From positions 1-42,156 of the forward strand of contig JAPLZF010000012.1 in NCBI GenBank assembly GCA_026395175.1: 42,156 nt of DNA. The letters run 5' to 3'. The number at the start of each line of letters is the position of its first letter. The first letter of the stretch is position 1. This document shows positions 1 to 6,449 of this stretch, one piece after another. A program made the translations under genes and the position numbers. This DNA is from Candidatus Staskawiczbacteria bacterium (GTDB lineage Bacteria > Patescibacteriota > Minisyncoccia > Minisyncoccales > Staskawiczbacteraceae). The notes below the pieces were generated by a model that was given only the letters and a program-made list of their open reading frames with translations, did not search any database and was not told where the DNA came from.

Positions 1-1
1 C

Positions 2-988
2 CCTGTTACTTTAGCTTACAGCGGTTCAGCCCCGGACATTGGAGCATTCGAGTATGATTCAGGATATGTATACACTCCACCTGCTTGCACCCCCAGCTGG
101 TCGTGCGGTTCATGGACAACCTGCGCTTCCAGTTACCAGACAAGAACCTGCACAGATTCAAACAGCTGTGGAACAACAACCAACAAGCCTGCAACCACCC
201 AGCCATGCACATCCACGCCTCCACCTGCATCAACTTACACTTTGTCTGTTTCAGGAGCCAATGGAACAATATCCAAGAGCCCCAGCCAGGCAACCTACGC
301 TTCAGGAACCTCAGTCACCCTGACAGCAATTCCTAACTCAGGATACGAGTTTTCCAGATGGTCAGGAGGCATTACAGGCTCAACCAACCCAATAACCGTC
401 ACAATGTCTTCTGACAAGTCAGTCATAGCCACCTTCATAGCCTCAACAAACCCTCCGCTAGCAACACCTCCAACAACTCCGCCTCTAACTCCTGCAACGC
501 CTCTTACTCCTGCAGAAACAGCCGGCAACGTGGCAACAAACTGCTCAGGAATCGCATTTGTCAGAGCGCTCGTTCTTGGTTCAACAGGCCAGGATGTCAA
601 GTGTCTGCAAACCATCTTAAACACATCAGCTGCAACTCAGGTTGCCTTGTCAGCAGGAGGCTCTCCGGGCAAGGAAACAACATACTTTGGACAAAAGACT
701 CTTACAGCTGTCAGGAAATACCAAGCAGTCCAGGGATTCGTTCCTGCCAACGTGGTCGGAGTAAAAACGCGAGCCGCGCTAAACAAGTATTTGGGCGTTA
801 CTCCGCCGGCAACACCGCCAGCCTCGCAAACACCGGCTAAAACACCAACTCCGCCAGCCACTCCAAAGCCGGTTAAAACAATCACAGCTCCAACGCCTGC
901 TCCTGCTCCGGCAATCACTCCCAACAACCAGCGGGCAATGGTGCAGACTTTAGACAACATACTCAAAGCGCTGCAAGGGGGGAAGTAA
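2..988 (+). CDS. Secreted multidomain surface protein with peptidoglycan-binding domain (5' end outside window)
   Basis: The frame is open from base 2, so the gene starts upstream; 328 residues are visible. In order they show: a short stretch ending PDIGAFEY, which resembles the last turn of right-handed beta-helix proteins; a thrombospondin type 1-like Cys/Trp segment (about residues 29-69, CTPSWSCGSWTTC); a repeat of the InlB-B/'bacterial repeat' kind (about 79-147, with YASGTSVTLTAIP and GYEFSRWSGG); a Pro/Thr linker; a PG_binding_1 domain (about 188-265, with LGSTGQDVKCLQ, TYFGQKTLTAVRKYQ and VGVKTRAALNKYLG); and a Pro/Ala/Thr-rich tail. The domain mix indicates an exported protein held in the cell wall. 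A TTG at 242 could be read as a start, but the upstream codons are continuous with sensible domains, so I reject it. It converges on efp with only 2 bp between them. Confidence 0.85.
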   Translation, partial: PVTLAYSGSAPDIGAFEYDSGYVYTPPACTPSWSCGSWTTCASSYQTRTCTDSNSCGTTTNKPATTQPCTSTPPPASTYTLSVSGANGTISKSPSQATYASGTSVTLTAIPNSGYEFSRWSGGITGSTNPITVTMSSDKSVIATFIASTNPPLATPPTTPPLTPATPLTPAETAGNVATNCSGIAFVRALVLGSTGQDVKCLQTILNTSAATQVALSAGGSPGKETTYFGQKTLTAVRKYQAVQGFVPANVVGVKTRAALNKYLGVTPPATPPASQTPAKTPTPPATPKPVKTITAPTPAPAPAITPNNQRAMVQTLDNILKALQGGK

Positions 989-990
989 GG

Positions 991-1551
991 TTAAACGCGT
1001 TTTACGTAGGTTTCGGTGTCTGTGTTTATTTCAATTACATCTCCTTCTTCAATGAATAAAGGAACCTGAATAACTGCGCCGGACTCCAAAATTGCTTCTT
1101 TTGTTCCGCCCTGGGCGCGGTCGCCCTTGACTCCGGGAGCAGATTCTTTAACCTTTAGCTGAACCTTAATTGGCAGCTTAAAGTTTATAATTTTATCCTC
1201 AAAAACTATTCCAATTACACTCTCGTTGGGTCTTAAAAATTTTGCCTGAGTTCCAATTTGTGCCTCTGTAAAAGAAAATCTTTTCGATGGATCTTTTGGT
1301 TCGCAGAAAAAATATTGTCCTTTGCTTTGGTATAAAAATTTTATATCTTTTTTTTCCAGGTCAGCTTCGTTAAACATATCGCCCTGCTGAAAATTTACTT
1401 CCTGGACTTTGCCGTCAATCAAATTTTTAATTTTGCTCTGAATCACCGGCCTTCTTTGGGCCATTTTTAAAAGTTGGGCCTCCAAAACCACCCAAGGCTG
1501 GTCTAGGTAGATAAATTCAACTCCTTTTTTTAAATCATTATGTGTCAACAT
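991..1551 (-). CDS. efp: Translation elongation factor P
   Basis: The 186-residue length is normal for EF-P, which binds the ribosomal E site and relieves stalling at polyproline stretches. All three beta-barrel domains can be followed: the KOW-like N-terminus (LKKGVEFIYLDQPWVVLEAQ), the middle domain, and the C-terminal signature (APGVKGDRAQGGTKEAILESGAVIQVPLFIEEGDVI, here quoted only in part: KGDRAQGGTKEAI and VPLFIEEGDVI). The loop that carries the modified Lys34 in E. coli (PGKGQ) reads KMAQRRP here (residues 29-35), so the usual beta-lysylation context is missing. The ATG is preceded by a TATTAT box ending 6 nt upstream, with no Shine-Dalgarno, suggesting a leaderless mRNA. The proline-rich surface protein next door is the kind of substrate that would need EF-P. 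Confidence 0.95.
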   Translation of the reverse strand: MLTHNDLKKGVEFIYLDQPWVVLEAQLLKMAQRRPVIQSKIKNLIDGKVQEVNFQQGDMFNEADLEKKDIKFLYQSKGQYFFCEPKDPSKRFSFTEAQIGTQAKFLRPNESVIGIVFEDKIINFKLPIKVQLKVKESAPGVKGDRAQGGTKEAILESGAVIQVPLFIEEGDVIEINTDTETYVKRV

Positions 1552-1557
1552 AAATGT

Positions 1558-1563
1558 ATAATA
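1558..1563 (-). promoter_or_regulatory. -10 box for efp, leaderless arrangement
   Basis: On the minus strand TATTAT is followed by 6 nt and then the efp ATG. Transcription would start at or next to the A of ATG. No convincing -35 is seen 17 bp upstream, where there is an A-run. Confidence 0.45.
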
Positions 1564-1571
1564 TTAAGCGA

Positions 1572-1643
1572 GCCAATAAATTTTTTCGAGGCGAGGGAAA
1601 CCGCCTAGGGGACAGGTCGAGCCGCAGAAAAAATTTGATTGGC
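1572..1643. repeat. Long AT-rich hairpin with a GC-rich loop
   Basis: GCCAAT plus AAATTTTTTC (1572-1587) pairs with GAAAAAATTT, a bulged G and ATTGGC (1627-1643), about 15-16 bp. The 39-nt loop is GC-rich in an AT-rich genome and contains its own small hairpin (AGGCG 1589-1593 with CGCCT 1602-1606). It lies between the polX-like gene and efp, both leftward. There is no U-tract on the downstream side, so it is not a standard terminator; it may be an mRNA processing or 3'-end element. Confidence 0.6.
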
Positions 1644-1650
1644 GAGCGGA

Positions 1651-2346
1651 TTATTCTATTATTTTCCATTCAATTTTGTCCTGTTTGTCGGCAAACTCCA
1701 GCCACTCGCCGTATTTTGAAATTACAAACCATTTCTTTTTTGTTTCAGACCAAATCATTGGGTCGCCTCGGTAAAATGGTTTTTTGACAATTTCTTTTGG
1801 CCTTAAATTATCCAATTCCAGCCATTTTTTAAAAACCGTTTCAATTGCATAGTCCAGCTTTCTGGTGCTGGCCCATTTTGCAACCTTATCAATTGCGTCT
1901 TTTGCTTTCTCAACAGAACCCGCCAATTCCAGCAATTGTTTTGCCGGCTTTGTAAACCGAGAATATATTATCTTTTTCTTTTTAGCATTATTTTTCAATT
2001 CTTGCAACCCCACGCCTTTGGTCTCAAAAAAGTGCGTAATTATATTTTGTATGGCTGTCTCTTCTTTTAATTCCTCATATTCTTTTATCACGCCGTAGCC
2101 CTTGGCGGAGGAGGCTGTGCGTATATACTCCTCAATTTTTTTTGCATTTTTTTCGCCTATGATTTTTGGCACTTTTAATCCAGCTAATCCGTTTTCAGCA
2201 TAAATTTCAGAAACGTCTTTGTCTAAACGTTCTAAATATTCCGCAGATTTTCTGTATGCATTTATATGAAAACTGCTGTCGCCCCGAATGTTCAGCAACT
2301 CCGCTATTTCCCGAAAAATTTTCGCAATTTCCTTGTTCATTACCAT
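1651..2346 (-). CDS. Orphan DNA polymerase X-type helix-hairpin-helix domain protein
   Basis: 231 residues. Residues about 4-100 match the N-terminal 8-kDa helical domain of family X DNA polymerases (NKEIAKIFREIAELLNI, AYRKSAEYLERL, ELxxLKVPKIIGEKNAKKIEEYI), which in full enzymes binds gapped DNA and carries dRP-lyase activity. The palm domain with the catalytic aspartates is absent; instead there is a helical middle region and a Trp/Lys-rich C-terminus (YRGDPMIWSETKKKWFVI) that I do not recognise. The start could be the ATG at 2346 or the one six bases further in. A DNA-binding or base-excision role is plausible; no polymerase activity is expected. Confidence 0.7.
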   Translation of the reverse strand: MVMNKEIAKIFREIAELLNIRGDSSFHINAYRKSAEYLERLDKDVSEIYAENGLAGLKVPKIIGEKNAKKIEEYIRTASSAKGYGVIKEYEELKEETAIQNIITHFFETKGVGLQELKNNAKKKKIIYSRFTKPAKQLLELAGSVEKAKDAIDKVAKWASTRKLDYAIETVFKKWLELDNLRPKEIVKKPFYRGDPMIWSETKKKWFVISKYGEWLEFADKQDKIEWKIIE

Positions 2347-2379
2347 CTATTCTATCACAAGAGAAAAGAGCAGGCACTA

Positions 2380-2408
2380 TTGACAAGGCTATCCATAAAT
2401 GCTATAAT
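2380..2408 (+). promoter_or_regulatory. Consensus sigma70-type promoter (TTGACA-17-TATAAT)
   Basis: TTGACA at 2380-2385, a 17-bp spacer and TATAAT at 2403-2408: both hexamers match the consensus exactly. The predicted start is near 2415, giving a leader of about 200 nt before the ATG at 2613. It drives the isolated GC-rich unit. Confidence 0.85.
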
Positions 2409-2435
2409 AAAACGAGTATAAAGTACATTGAAATT

Positions 2436-2550
2436 GGGACATGCCCTTCTTTCAAATCATTAGTCGAATACAGAATAAATCGCAGAATAGCAGATTTTTC
2501 AGAAATTAAATTAAGTTCTTTAGTGATTTGAAAGAAGGGATGTGTGTCCC
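2436..2550 (+). repeat. Large inverted repeat in the 5' leader of the GC-rich gene
   Basis: CCCTTCTTTCAAATCA (2444-2459) pairs perfectly with TGATTTGAAAGAAGGG (2524-2539), and GGGACA (2436-2441) pairs with TGTCCC (2545-2550) across a small internal loop. The enclosed 64 nt are AT-rich. The structure lies wholly in the predicted leader and buries the purine-rich GAAGGG and the alternative start codons at 2540 and 2544, leaving the GGAAGGG/ATG at 2599-2615 free. It could be a leader regulator or a relic of paired repeats. Confidence 0.75.
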
Positions 2551-2612
2551 TCAAATGGAAATGTTCCGTGCCGGTGGTCGGTGCGGAGTTCTACCGATGG
2601 AAGGGAACTGCA

Positions 2613-3122
2613 ATGAACGAGATTCTGGTTGTGCCACGTCGTTTAGGGTGTGTCGCTTGGATATCGAACACTCTGATGGTCCCGCTGATGTATTTTTTGG
2701 CGGGAACACTGCGGGAAAAACCGCAACAAACCCACCCTTGGACATGCCAGCGGTTGAAACCAGACGAAGCCACCCGTATGGAGGAGTCAGCAATGGCTCA
2801 TCTCACGGCCGTGGGAAAAGCGATCCAACACCATCACTGGTGGGATCCGCGGTTTCACATGCCAATCTTCACCGGTTGGCGGCAGTACGCTGTCTTAGAC
2901 AGCATGTTTGGCGGACCATGGTACGTAGGTTGGCGAGTGTCCGGTGGAGAGACCGCCGAAGTATCCCGTATGTCGCAAGTTGGACCCATCAGGGTTCTGC
3001 TCGGGCCGAAGGACGTTTCGTTCTTTGGCGTTGACGACAACGGCGTTCAAGTTCCGATTCACCAAATCGGCGGAGGTCGGATAGGCGATGGCGGGCCGTT
3101 CTCACAAGTTCCGCTTTCATAG
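2613..3122 (+). CDS. Hypothetical protein of a GC-rich island
   Basis: 169 residues, not recognised. I chose the ATG at 2613 because a good ribosome-binding site (GGAAGGG, 7 nt spacing) stands before it; an upstream GTG at 2544 in the same frame lies inside the leader hairpin. The protein is rich in Trp, Gly and His (QHHHWWDPRF, FGGPWYVGWRVSGG) and has an N-terminal strand-like segment NEILVVPRRLGCVAWI. No transmembrane or catalytic motif is clear. Base composition and codons (CTG, CGG, CCG, GTC) differ sharply from neighbouring genes, suggesting transfer. It has its own promoter, hairpin leader and terminator. The overlapping +1 frame (2528-3034) is Arg/Ser-rich and looks like a shadow. Confidence 0.6.
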   Translation: MNEILVVPRRLGCVAWISNTLMVPLMYFLAGTLREKPQQTHPWTCQRLKPDEATRMEESAMAHLTAVGKAIQHHHWWDPRFHMPIFTGWRQYAVLDSMFGGPWYVGWRVSGGETAEVSRMSQVGPIRVLLGPKDVSFFGVDDNGVQVPIHQIGGGRIGDGGPFSQVPLS

Positions 3123-3148
3123 GTTCTCCTGGGAAGGAGAGCGAATAT

Positions 3149-3190
3149 GTCCCAGATCACGTCGTGATGATGTTTTCTGGGACTTTTTAT
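3149..3190 (+). terminator. Rho-independent terminator of the GC-rich unit
   Basis: GTCCCAG (3149-3155) pairs with CTGGGAC (3177-3183), followed by TTTTTAT. It closes a monocistronic unit beginning at 2380. Confidence 0.85.
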
Positions 3191-3237
3191 TTGTTCCATT
3201 TATTTGCTCTATTTTACTCTCCCTTTTTATTCTTTCT

Positions 3238-3281
3238 ACTAGGTTCACAATCTACGCTATCGCGTAGTTATTGAACCTAGT
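3238..3281. repeat. Palindromic repeat, family 1, copy 1 (upstream of the Cas2-like gene)
   Basis: ACTAGGTTCA (3238-3247) pairs with TGAACCTAGT (3272-3281); an inner stem CTACGC (3252-3257) pairs with GCGTAG (3262-3267) around a TATC loop. The first 29 bases (3238-3266) are identical to 3870-3898 on the other side of the gene. The right arm supplies the TTGAAC -35 hexamer of the gene's promoter. Confidence 0.9.
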
Positions 3282-3299
3282 TGTATTTTATAGTAATAT
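3271..3299 (+). promoter_or_regulatory. Promoter embedded in the palindrome's right arm
   Basis: TTGAAC (3271-3276), a 17-bp spacer and TAATAT (3294-3299), then 7 nt to the ATG at 3307. The -35 lies inside the palindrome, so a protein bound to the palindrome would block it. The short gap to ATG predicts a leaderless transcript. Confidence 0.6.
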
Positions 3300-3306
3300 A
3301 AATAAA

Positions 3307-3843
3307 ATGAATGCAATTAGAGAAAAAATTTTATTGCTTTTATTGGGCGGGGTTGCTTTTGGGTATAGCATTACGCCCGGCAAACAAAGAATGGTTTTAA
3401 GAACTATCTCAAGAGAATGGAACAAAATAAACAAGAGAGAATTAAGAGAGGGGATTAAATATTTATACAAATTAGATTTTATTGATAAAGATGTTTCTAA
3501 AAATGGGTTTGTGAAATTGTCTTTAACTAAAAAAGGCAGGTTGAAATTATTGAATTGCAGGCTGAATAATCTTAAAAACAAAAAAGTTAAATGGGATGAA
3601 AAATGGCGAATGGTTGCCTTTGATGTTCCAGAAAAATACAAAAGCGGAAGAGATGCTTTGCGTCGAAAATTAAGGTCTGTAGGATTTTGCGAACTTCAAA
3701 AGAGCGTTTTTGTAACGTCAATTGATTGTGAAAAAGAAATAGAATCGCTGGTTAATTTTTTTAGGCTTGAAAAGTATGTTCGTTTCGGAGTTTTAGATAA
3801 AATTGACAATGAAAAACACCTTAAAAAATTATTTAAATTATAA
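3307..3843 (+). CDS. PaaX/Cas2-like protein: winged helix plus Cas2-fold domain
   Basis: 178 residues from the ATG at 3307; the frame is open back to a TTG inside the palindrome, which is not a credible start. Residues about 28-85 look like a winged helix-turn-helix (LRTISREWNKINKRELREGI, LSLTKKGRLKLL). Residues about 95-178 match the Cas2-like C-terminal domain of PaaX-type proteins: WDEKWRMVAFDVPE with Asp106 where Cas2 has its metal-binding Asp, then RDALRRKLRSVGF and LQKSVFVTSIDCEKEIESLV. In this group the proteins are often mislabelled as CRISPR Cas2; no cas1 or array is present here. The flanking identical palindromes suggest either autorepression or a repeat-processing/mobile role, which is inference. 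Confidence 0.75.
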   Translation: MNAIREKILLLLLGGVAFGYSITPGKQRMVLRTISREWNKINKRELREGIKYLYKLDFIDKDVSKNGFVKLSLTKKGRLKLLNCRLNNLKNKKVKWDEKWRMVAFDVPEKYKSGRDALRRKLRSVGFCELQKSVFVTSIDCEKEIESLVNFFRLEKYVRFGVLDKIDNEKHLKKLFKL

Positions 3844-3848
3844 TTAAA

Positions 3849-3865
3849 TTGTAGCCACGCTACAA
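3849..3865 (+). repeat. Short hairpin after the Cas2-like gene
   Basis: TTGTAGC (3849-3855) pairs with GCTACAA (3859-3865) around a 3-nt loop, six bases after the stop codon. No U-tract follows. It may stabilise the 3' end together with palindrome copy 2. Confidence 0.5.
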
Positions 3866-3869
3866 TACG

Positions 3870-3911
3870 ACTAGGTTCACAATCTACGCTATCGCGTATT
3901 TAGTGAACCTA
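3870..3911. repeat. Palindromic repeat, family 1, copy 2 (downstream of the Cas2-like gene)
   Basis: The same 29 bases as copy 1, in the same orientation, followed by a right arm TGAACCTA (3904-3911) that pairs with TAGGTTCA (3872-3879). The inner stem is TACGC/GCGTA. The sequences between the inner and outer right arms differ from copy 1 but both arms keep their pairing, which suggests the folded structure matters. Confidence 0.9.
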
Positions 3912-3934
3912 CGGCTAAAATTAAAGCAAAAGTT

Positions 3935-3963
3935 TTGAATTTTTTAGTATTTTTTGCTATTAT
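3935..3963 (+). promoter_or_regulatory. Promoter of thpR (leaderless)
   Basis: TTGAAT (3935-3940), 17 bp, TATTAT (3958-3963), then 6 nt to the ATG at 3970. No Shine-Dalgarno is present. Confidence 0.6.
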
Positions 3964-3969
3964 AAGCCA

Positions 3970-4539
3970 ATGGAAAAAAGACATCGAGTTTTTATTGCTA
4001 TCAATTTGCCGGGGGAGATAAAAAAAGAGCTAGCTGGGTTTTATGATAAATGGCCAGAATTGCCGGCAAAGTGGACAGCTAAGGATAACTTGCATATTAC
4101 CTTGGAGTTCTTGGGCGACTTAACCGATGTTGAAATTGGCGACGCCTGCAAAATTACAGCCGAAGTTGTAAAAAGGCATAACTCTTTTGATTTAAATTTG
4201 AATAAGATTTTGTATGGTCCTCCCAAAAAGAATCCGCCACGCTTGGTCTGGGTGGAAGGGCAAGAATCAAAAGAGCTGGCAGATTTAAAAAATGATTTGC
4301 AGGAATCTTTGCTGGAAAAAATAAGATTTAGGCCCGATGAAAAAGGATTTGTTACGCACATCACTTTGGCAAGAATTTCAGAGTGGGAATTTAGAAAATT
4401 TGAGCTAGAAGAAAGACCTGAAATTAATGAAAACATTGACTTAATGTTTACAGCAGAATCAATTGAGGTTATGGAGTCAGAATTAAAACGTGGAGGACCG
4501 GTTTATACAATTTTAGAGTCGCATAATTTAGGAGAATAA
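3970..4539 (+). CDS. thpR: RNA 2',3'-cyclic phosphodiesterase (2H family)
   Basis: 189 residues, the usual length for the LigT/ThpR family, which opens 2',3'-cyclic phosphates on RNA ends. Both catalytic HxT motifs are present: H42-I-T44 (NLHITLEFLGD) and H130-I-T132 (THITLARI). The N-terminus RVFIAINLP is typical. It opens a run of rightward genes with murC starting 5 nt after its stop; the grouping with wall and tRNA-synthetase genes gives no functional hint. Confidence 0.92.
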   Translation: MEKRHRVFIAINLPGEIKKELAGFYDKWPELPAKWTAKDNLHITLEFLGDLTDVEIGDACKITAEVVKRHNSFDLNLNKILYGPPKKNPPRLVWVEGQESKELADLKNDLQESLLEKIRFRPDEKGFVTHITLARISEWEFRKFELEERPEINENIDLMFTAESIEVMESELKRGGPVYTILESHNLGE

Positions 4540-4544
4540 ATTTT

Positions 4545-5795
4545 ATGAAAATACATTTAATTGGAATTGGGGGAATTGGGGTAAGCGCATTGGCGCAATA
4601 TTATTTGTCAAAAGGACACAATGTGAGTGGTTCTGATTTGGTTGCTTCAGAAATTACAGATTTTTTGAAAGAAAAGGGGATTAGAATATCTATTGGAAAC
4701 TTGGCGGAAAATATAAAAAAAGATTTAGATTTGGCGGTTTACAGCCCGGCAGTAAAACCAAACAACACGGAATTTAAAAGAGCAAAAAAATTAAAAATAA
4801 AAACTATAAGCTATCCGCAGGCTTTGGGCGAGTTAACAAAAGAATATTACACAATTGCTGTTGCCGGTTCTCACGGAAAAAGCACAACAACCGCAATGGT
4901 TTCTCTAGTTTTAACAAAAGCCGGGCTTGACCCAACGGTTATTGTGGGCACAAAATTAAAAGAATTTGAAAACAGCAATTTCAGAGCAGGAAAGTCAAAG
5001 TTTTTGGTAATAGAAGCCTGCGAGTATGATTCGTCATTTTTATATTACTCACCAAAAATAATTGTTGTAACAAATATTGATAAAGAGCATTTGGATTATT
5101 TTAAAACTTTTGCAAACGTTAAAAAAGCATTCAAGAAATTTATTGTAAAGCTTCCGGCAGATGGATTTTTAGTTAATAAATATCCCTCAAAAGAAGTTAA
5201 AAAAGTAAAAAAGATTTTGAAGGTTCCGGGAAAGCACAATGTTTTTAACGCCGTGCTGGCCTTGCAGGTTGCAAAAATTTTGGGAATTCCTGAAAAAATT
5301 TCTTTAGAGGCTCTTTCAGAGTTTAAGGGAACATGGAGAAGGTTTGAGGTGAAAGAGGGAAGGGCAAATAATAAAAAGATTACAATTATATCTGATTATG
5401 CTCATCACCCAAATGAGATTTCAGCCACATTAAAAGCAGTAAGAGAAAAATATCCCAAAAAAACAATTTGGTGTGTTTTCCAACCGCATCAGCACCAAAG
5501 AACGCATTATTTATTTTTGGATTTTGTTAAAACATTTAAAAACGCAAAAATAGAAAATATTATAATTACCGATATTTATGACGTTGCCGGCAGGGAAACC
5601 AAAAAAATAAGCAAAGCAATAACCTCTGAAAAATTAGTTGAAAAAATAAATACCCCTCGGGGCACAGGCAGGAAAAATGTTTCTTATTTGCCAATAGAAG
5701 AATTGGAATTCAACATAAAGCAAAATATAAATTCTGGCGATGTTTTAATAATTATGGGCGCCGGCAACATTTATAAACTAGCTGACAAATTTTAG
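4545..5795 (+). CDS. murC: UDP-N-acetylmuramate--L-alanine ligase
   Basis: Adds L-Ala to UDP-MurNAc in the cytoplasm, the first peptide step of peptidoglycan synthesis. The N-terminal Rossmann-like domain begins MKIHLIGIGGIGVSALAQ, the ATP-binding P-loop is AGSHGKSTTT (107-116), and the Mur central and C-terminal domains follow (VTNIDKEHLDYF; DYAHHPNEI; FQPHQHQRT). At 416 residues it is shorter than the roughly 460-490 of most homologues but no domain is missing. It follows thpR by 5 nt and precedes the HAD gene by a single base. Confidence 0.95.
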   Translation: MKIHLIGIGGIGVSALAQYYLSKGHNVSGSDLVASEITDFLKEKGIRISIGNLAENIKKDLDLAVYSPAVKPNNTEFKRAKKLKIKTISYPQALGELTKEYYTIAVAGSHGKSTTTAMVSLVLTKAGLDPTVIVGTKLKEFENSNFRAGKSKFLVIEACEYDSSFLYYSPKIIVVTNIDKEHLDYFKTFANVKKAFKKFIVKLPADGFLVNKYPSKEVKKVKKILKVPGKHNVFNAVLALQVAKILGIPEKISLEALSEFKGTWRRFEVKEGRANNKKITIISDYAHHPNEISATLKAVREKYPKKTIWCVFQPHQHQRTHYLFLDFVKTFKNAKIENIIITDIYDVAGRETKKISKAITSEKLVEKINTPRGTGRKNVSYLPIEELEFNIKQNINSGDVLIIMGAGNIYKLADKF

Positions 5796-5796
5796 T

Positions 5797-6423
5797 ATGA
5801 TAAAAGCAGTAATTTTTGATTATGGAGGAGTTATGAAAGATGCGCACGCGTTGTCTTTGGATGTTGCTATAATATGCGAAATTTCACAAGAGGAATTTGA
5901 AAAAACAAGAGAAAAACGAAAAGAAATCGTAGGTATGACAGAACGCGGAGAAATAAATGATGAAGAATATTGGGAGAGATATTCTAAAATTATAGATAAG
6001 TCCATAAGAAAAGATGCTGTTGGAATAGCGCAAAAATTGTATAGAGAGACTTTTATTTTTCATAAAGAGATGTTTGATTTGGCAAAAAGCTTAAGAGAAA
6101 AAGGCATTAAAACAGCCGTATTATCTAATATTTTTAAATTTGAAGCAGATGTTATTAGAGAAAAAAAGGGATACGATGAATTTAATCCGGTTATTCTTTC
6201 TTATGAGGTCAGAATGAACAAACCAAATAAGGATATTTATCTTTTTGCATTAGAAAAACTGAATTTAAAATCAGAAGAGTGCATTTTTATTGATGATAAA
6301 GAAAGATATCTTGTGCCGGCGAAAGAACTTGGAATAAAAACTATTTTGTTTGAGAATCCAGAACAGACCGAAAAAGATGTTTTTTTAATTATAAATTCGC
6401 AAAATCCTCAAAACTTGGTATAA
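5797..6423 (+). CDS. HAD-superfamily hydrolase
   Basis: 208 residues with all four HAD motifs: I, VIFDYGGV (nucleophile Asp8; the second Asp of DxD is replaced by Gly, as in the YihX-like FDLGNV group); II, AVLSNI; III, the lysine of MNKPNKDIY; IV, CIFIDDKERYL. A cap domain is inserted after motif I. It is a probable small-molecule phosphatase; the substrate cannot be read from sequence. It begins one base after murC stops, so it is probably cotranscribed. Confidence 0.85.
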   Translation: MIKAVIFDYGGVMKDAHALSLDVAIICEISQEEFEKTREKRKEIVGMTERGEINDEEYWERYSKIIDKSIRKDAVGIAQKLYRETFIFHKEMFDLAKSLREKGIKTAVLSNIFKFEADVIREKKGYDEFNPVILSYEVRMNKPNKDIYLFALEKLNLKSEECIFIDDKERYLVPAKELGIKTILFENPEQTEKDVFLIINSQNPQNLV

Positions 6424-6449
6424 TCAAATAATGTTTTAATTTTAAAAAT

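Noticed and set aside
637-966. 109-aa minus-strand frame under the surface protein
   Set aside because: Mirror of the Pro/Ala/Thr-rich linker, giving a low-complexity Gly/Val/Ala sequence; a shadow.
2415-2612. Known riboswitch in the leader of the GC-rich gene
   Set aside because: The long simple stem with an AT-rich interior does not match the conserved cores of riboswitch classes I know; kept as an unassigned hairpin.
2528-3034. Overlapping 168-aa frame in the GC-rich island
   Set aside because: Arg/Ser/Gly-rich with no hydrophobic pattern, and its start lies inside the leader hairpin. The frame starting at 2613 has the better ribosome-binding site and a protein-like composition.
3238-3911. 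CRISPR array because of a Cas2-like gene with repeats
   Set aside because: Only two repeat copies, more than 600 bp apart, each self-complementary; no spacers and no cas1 or effector genes in the window.
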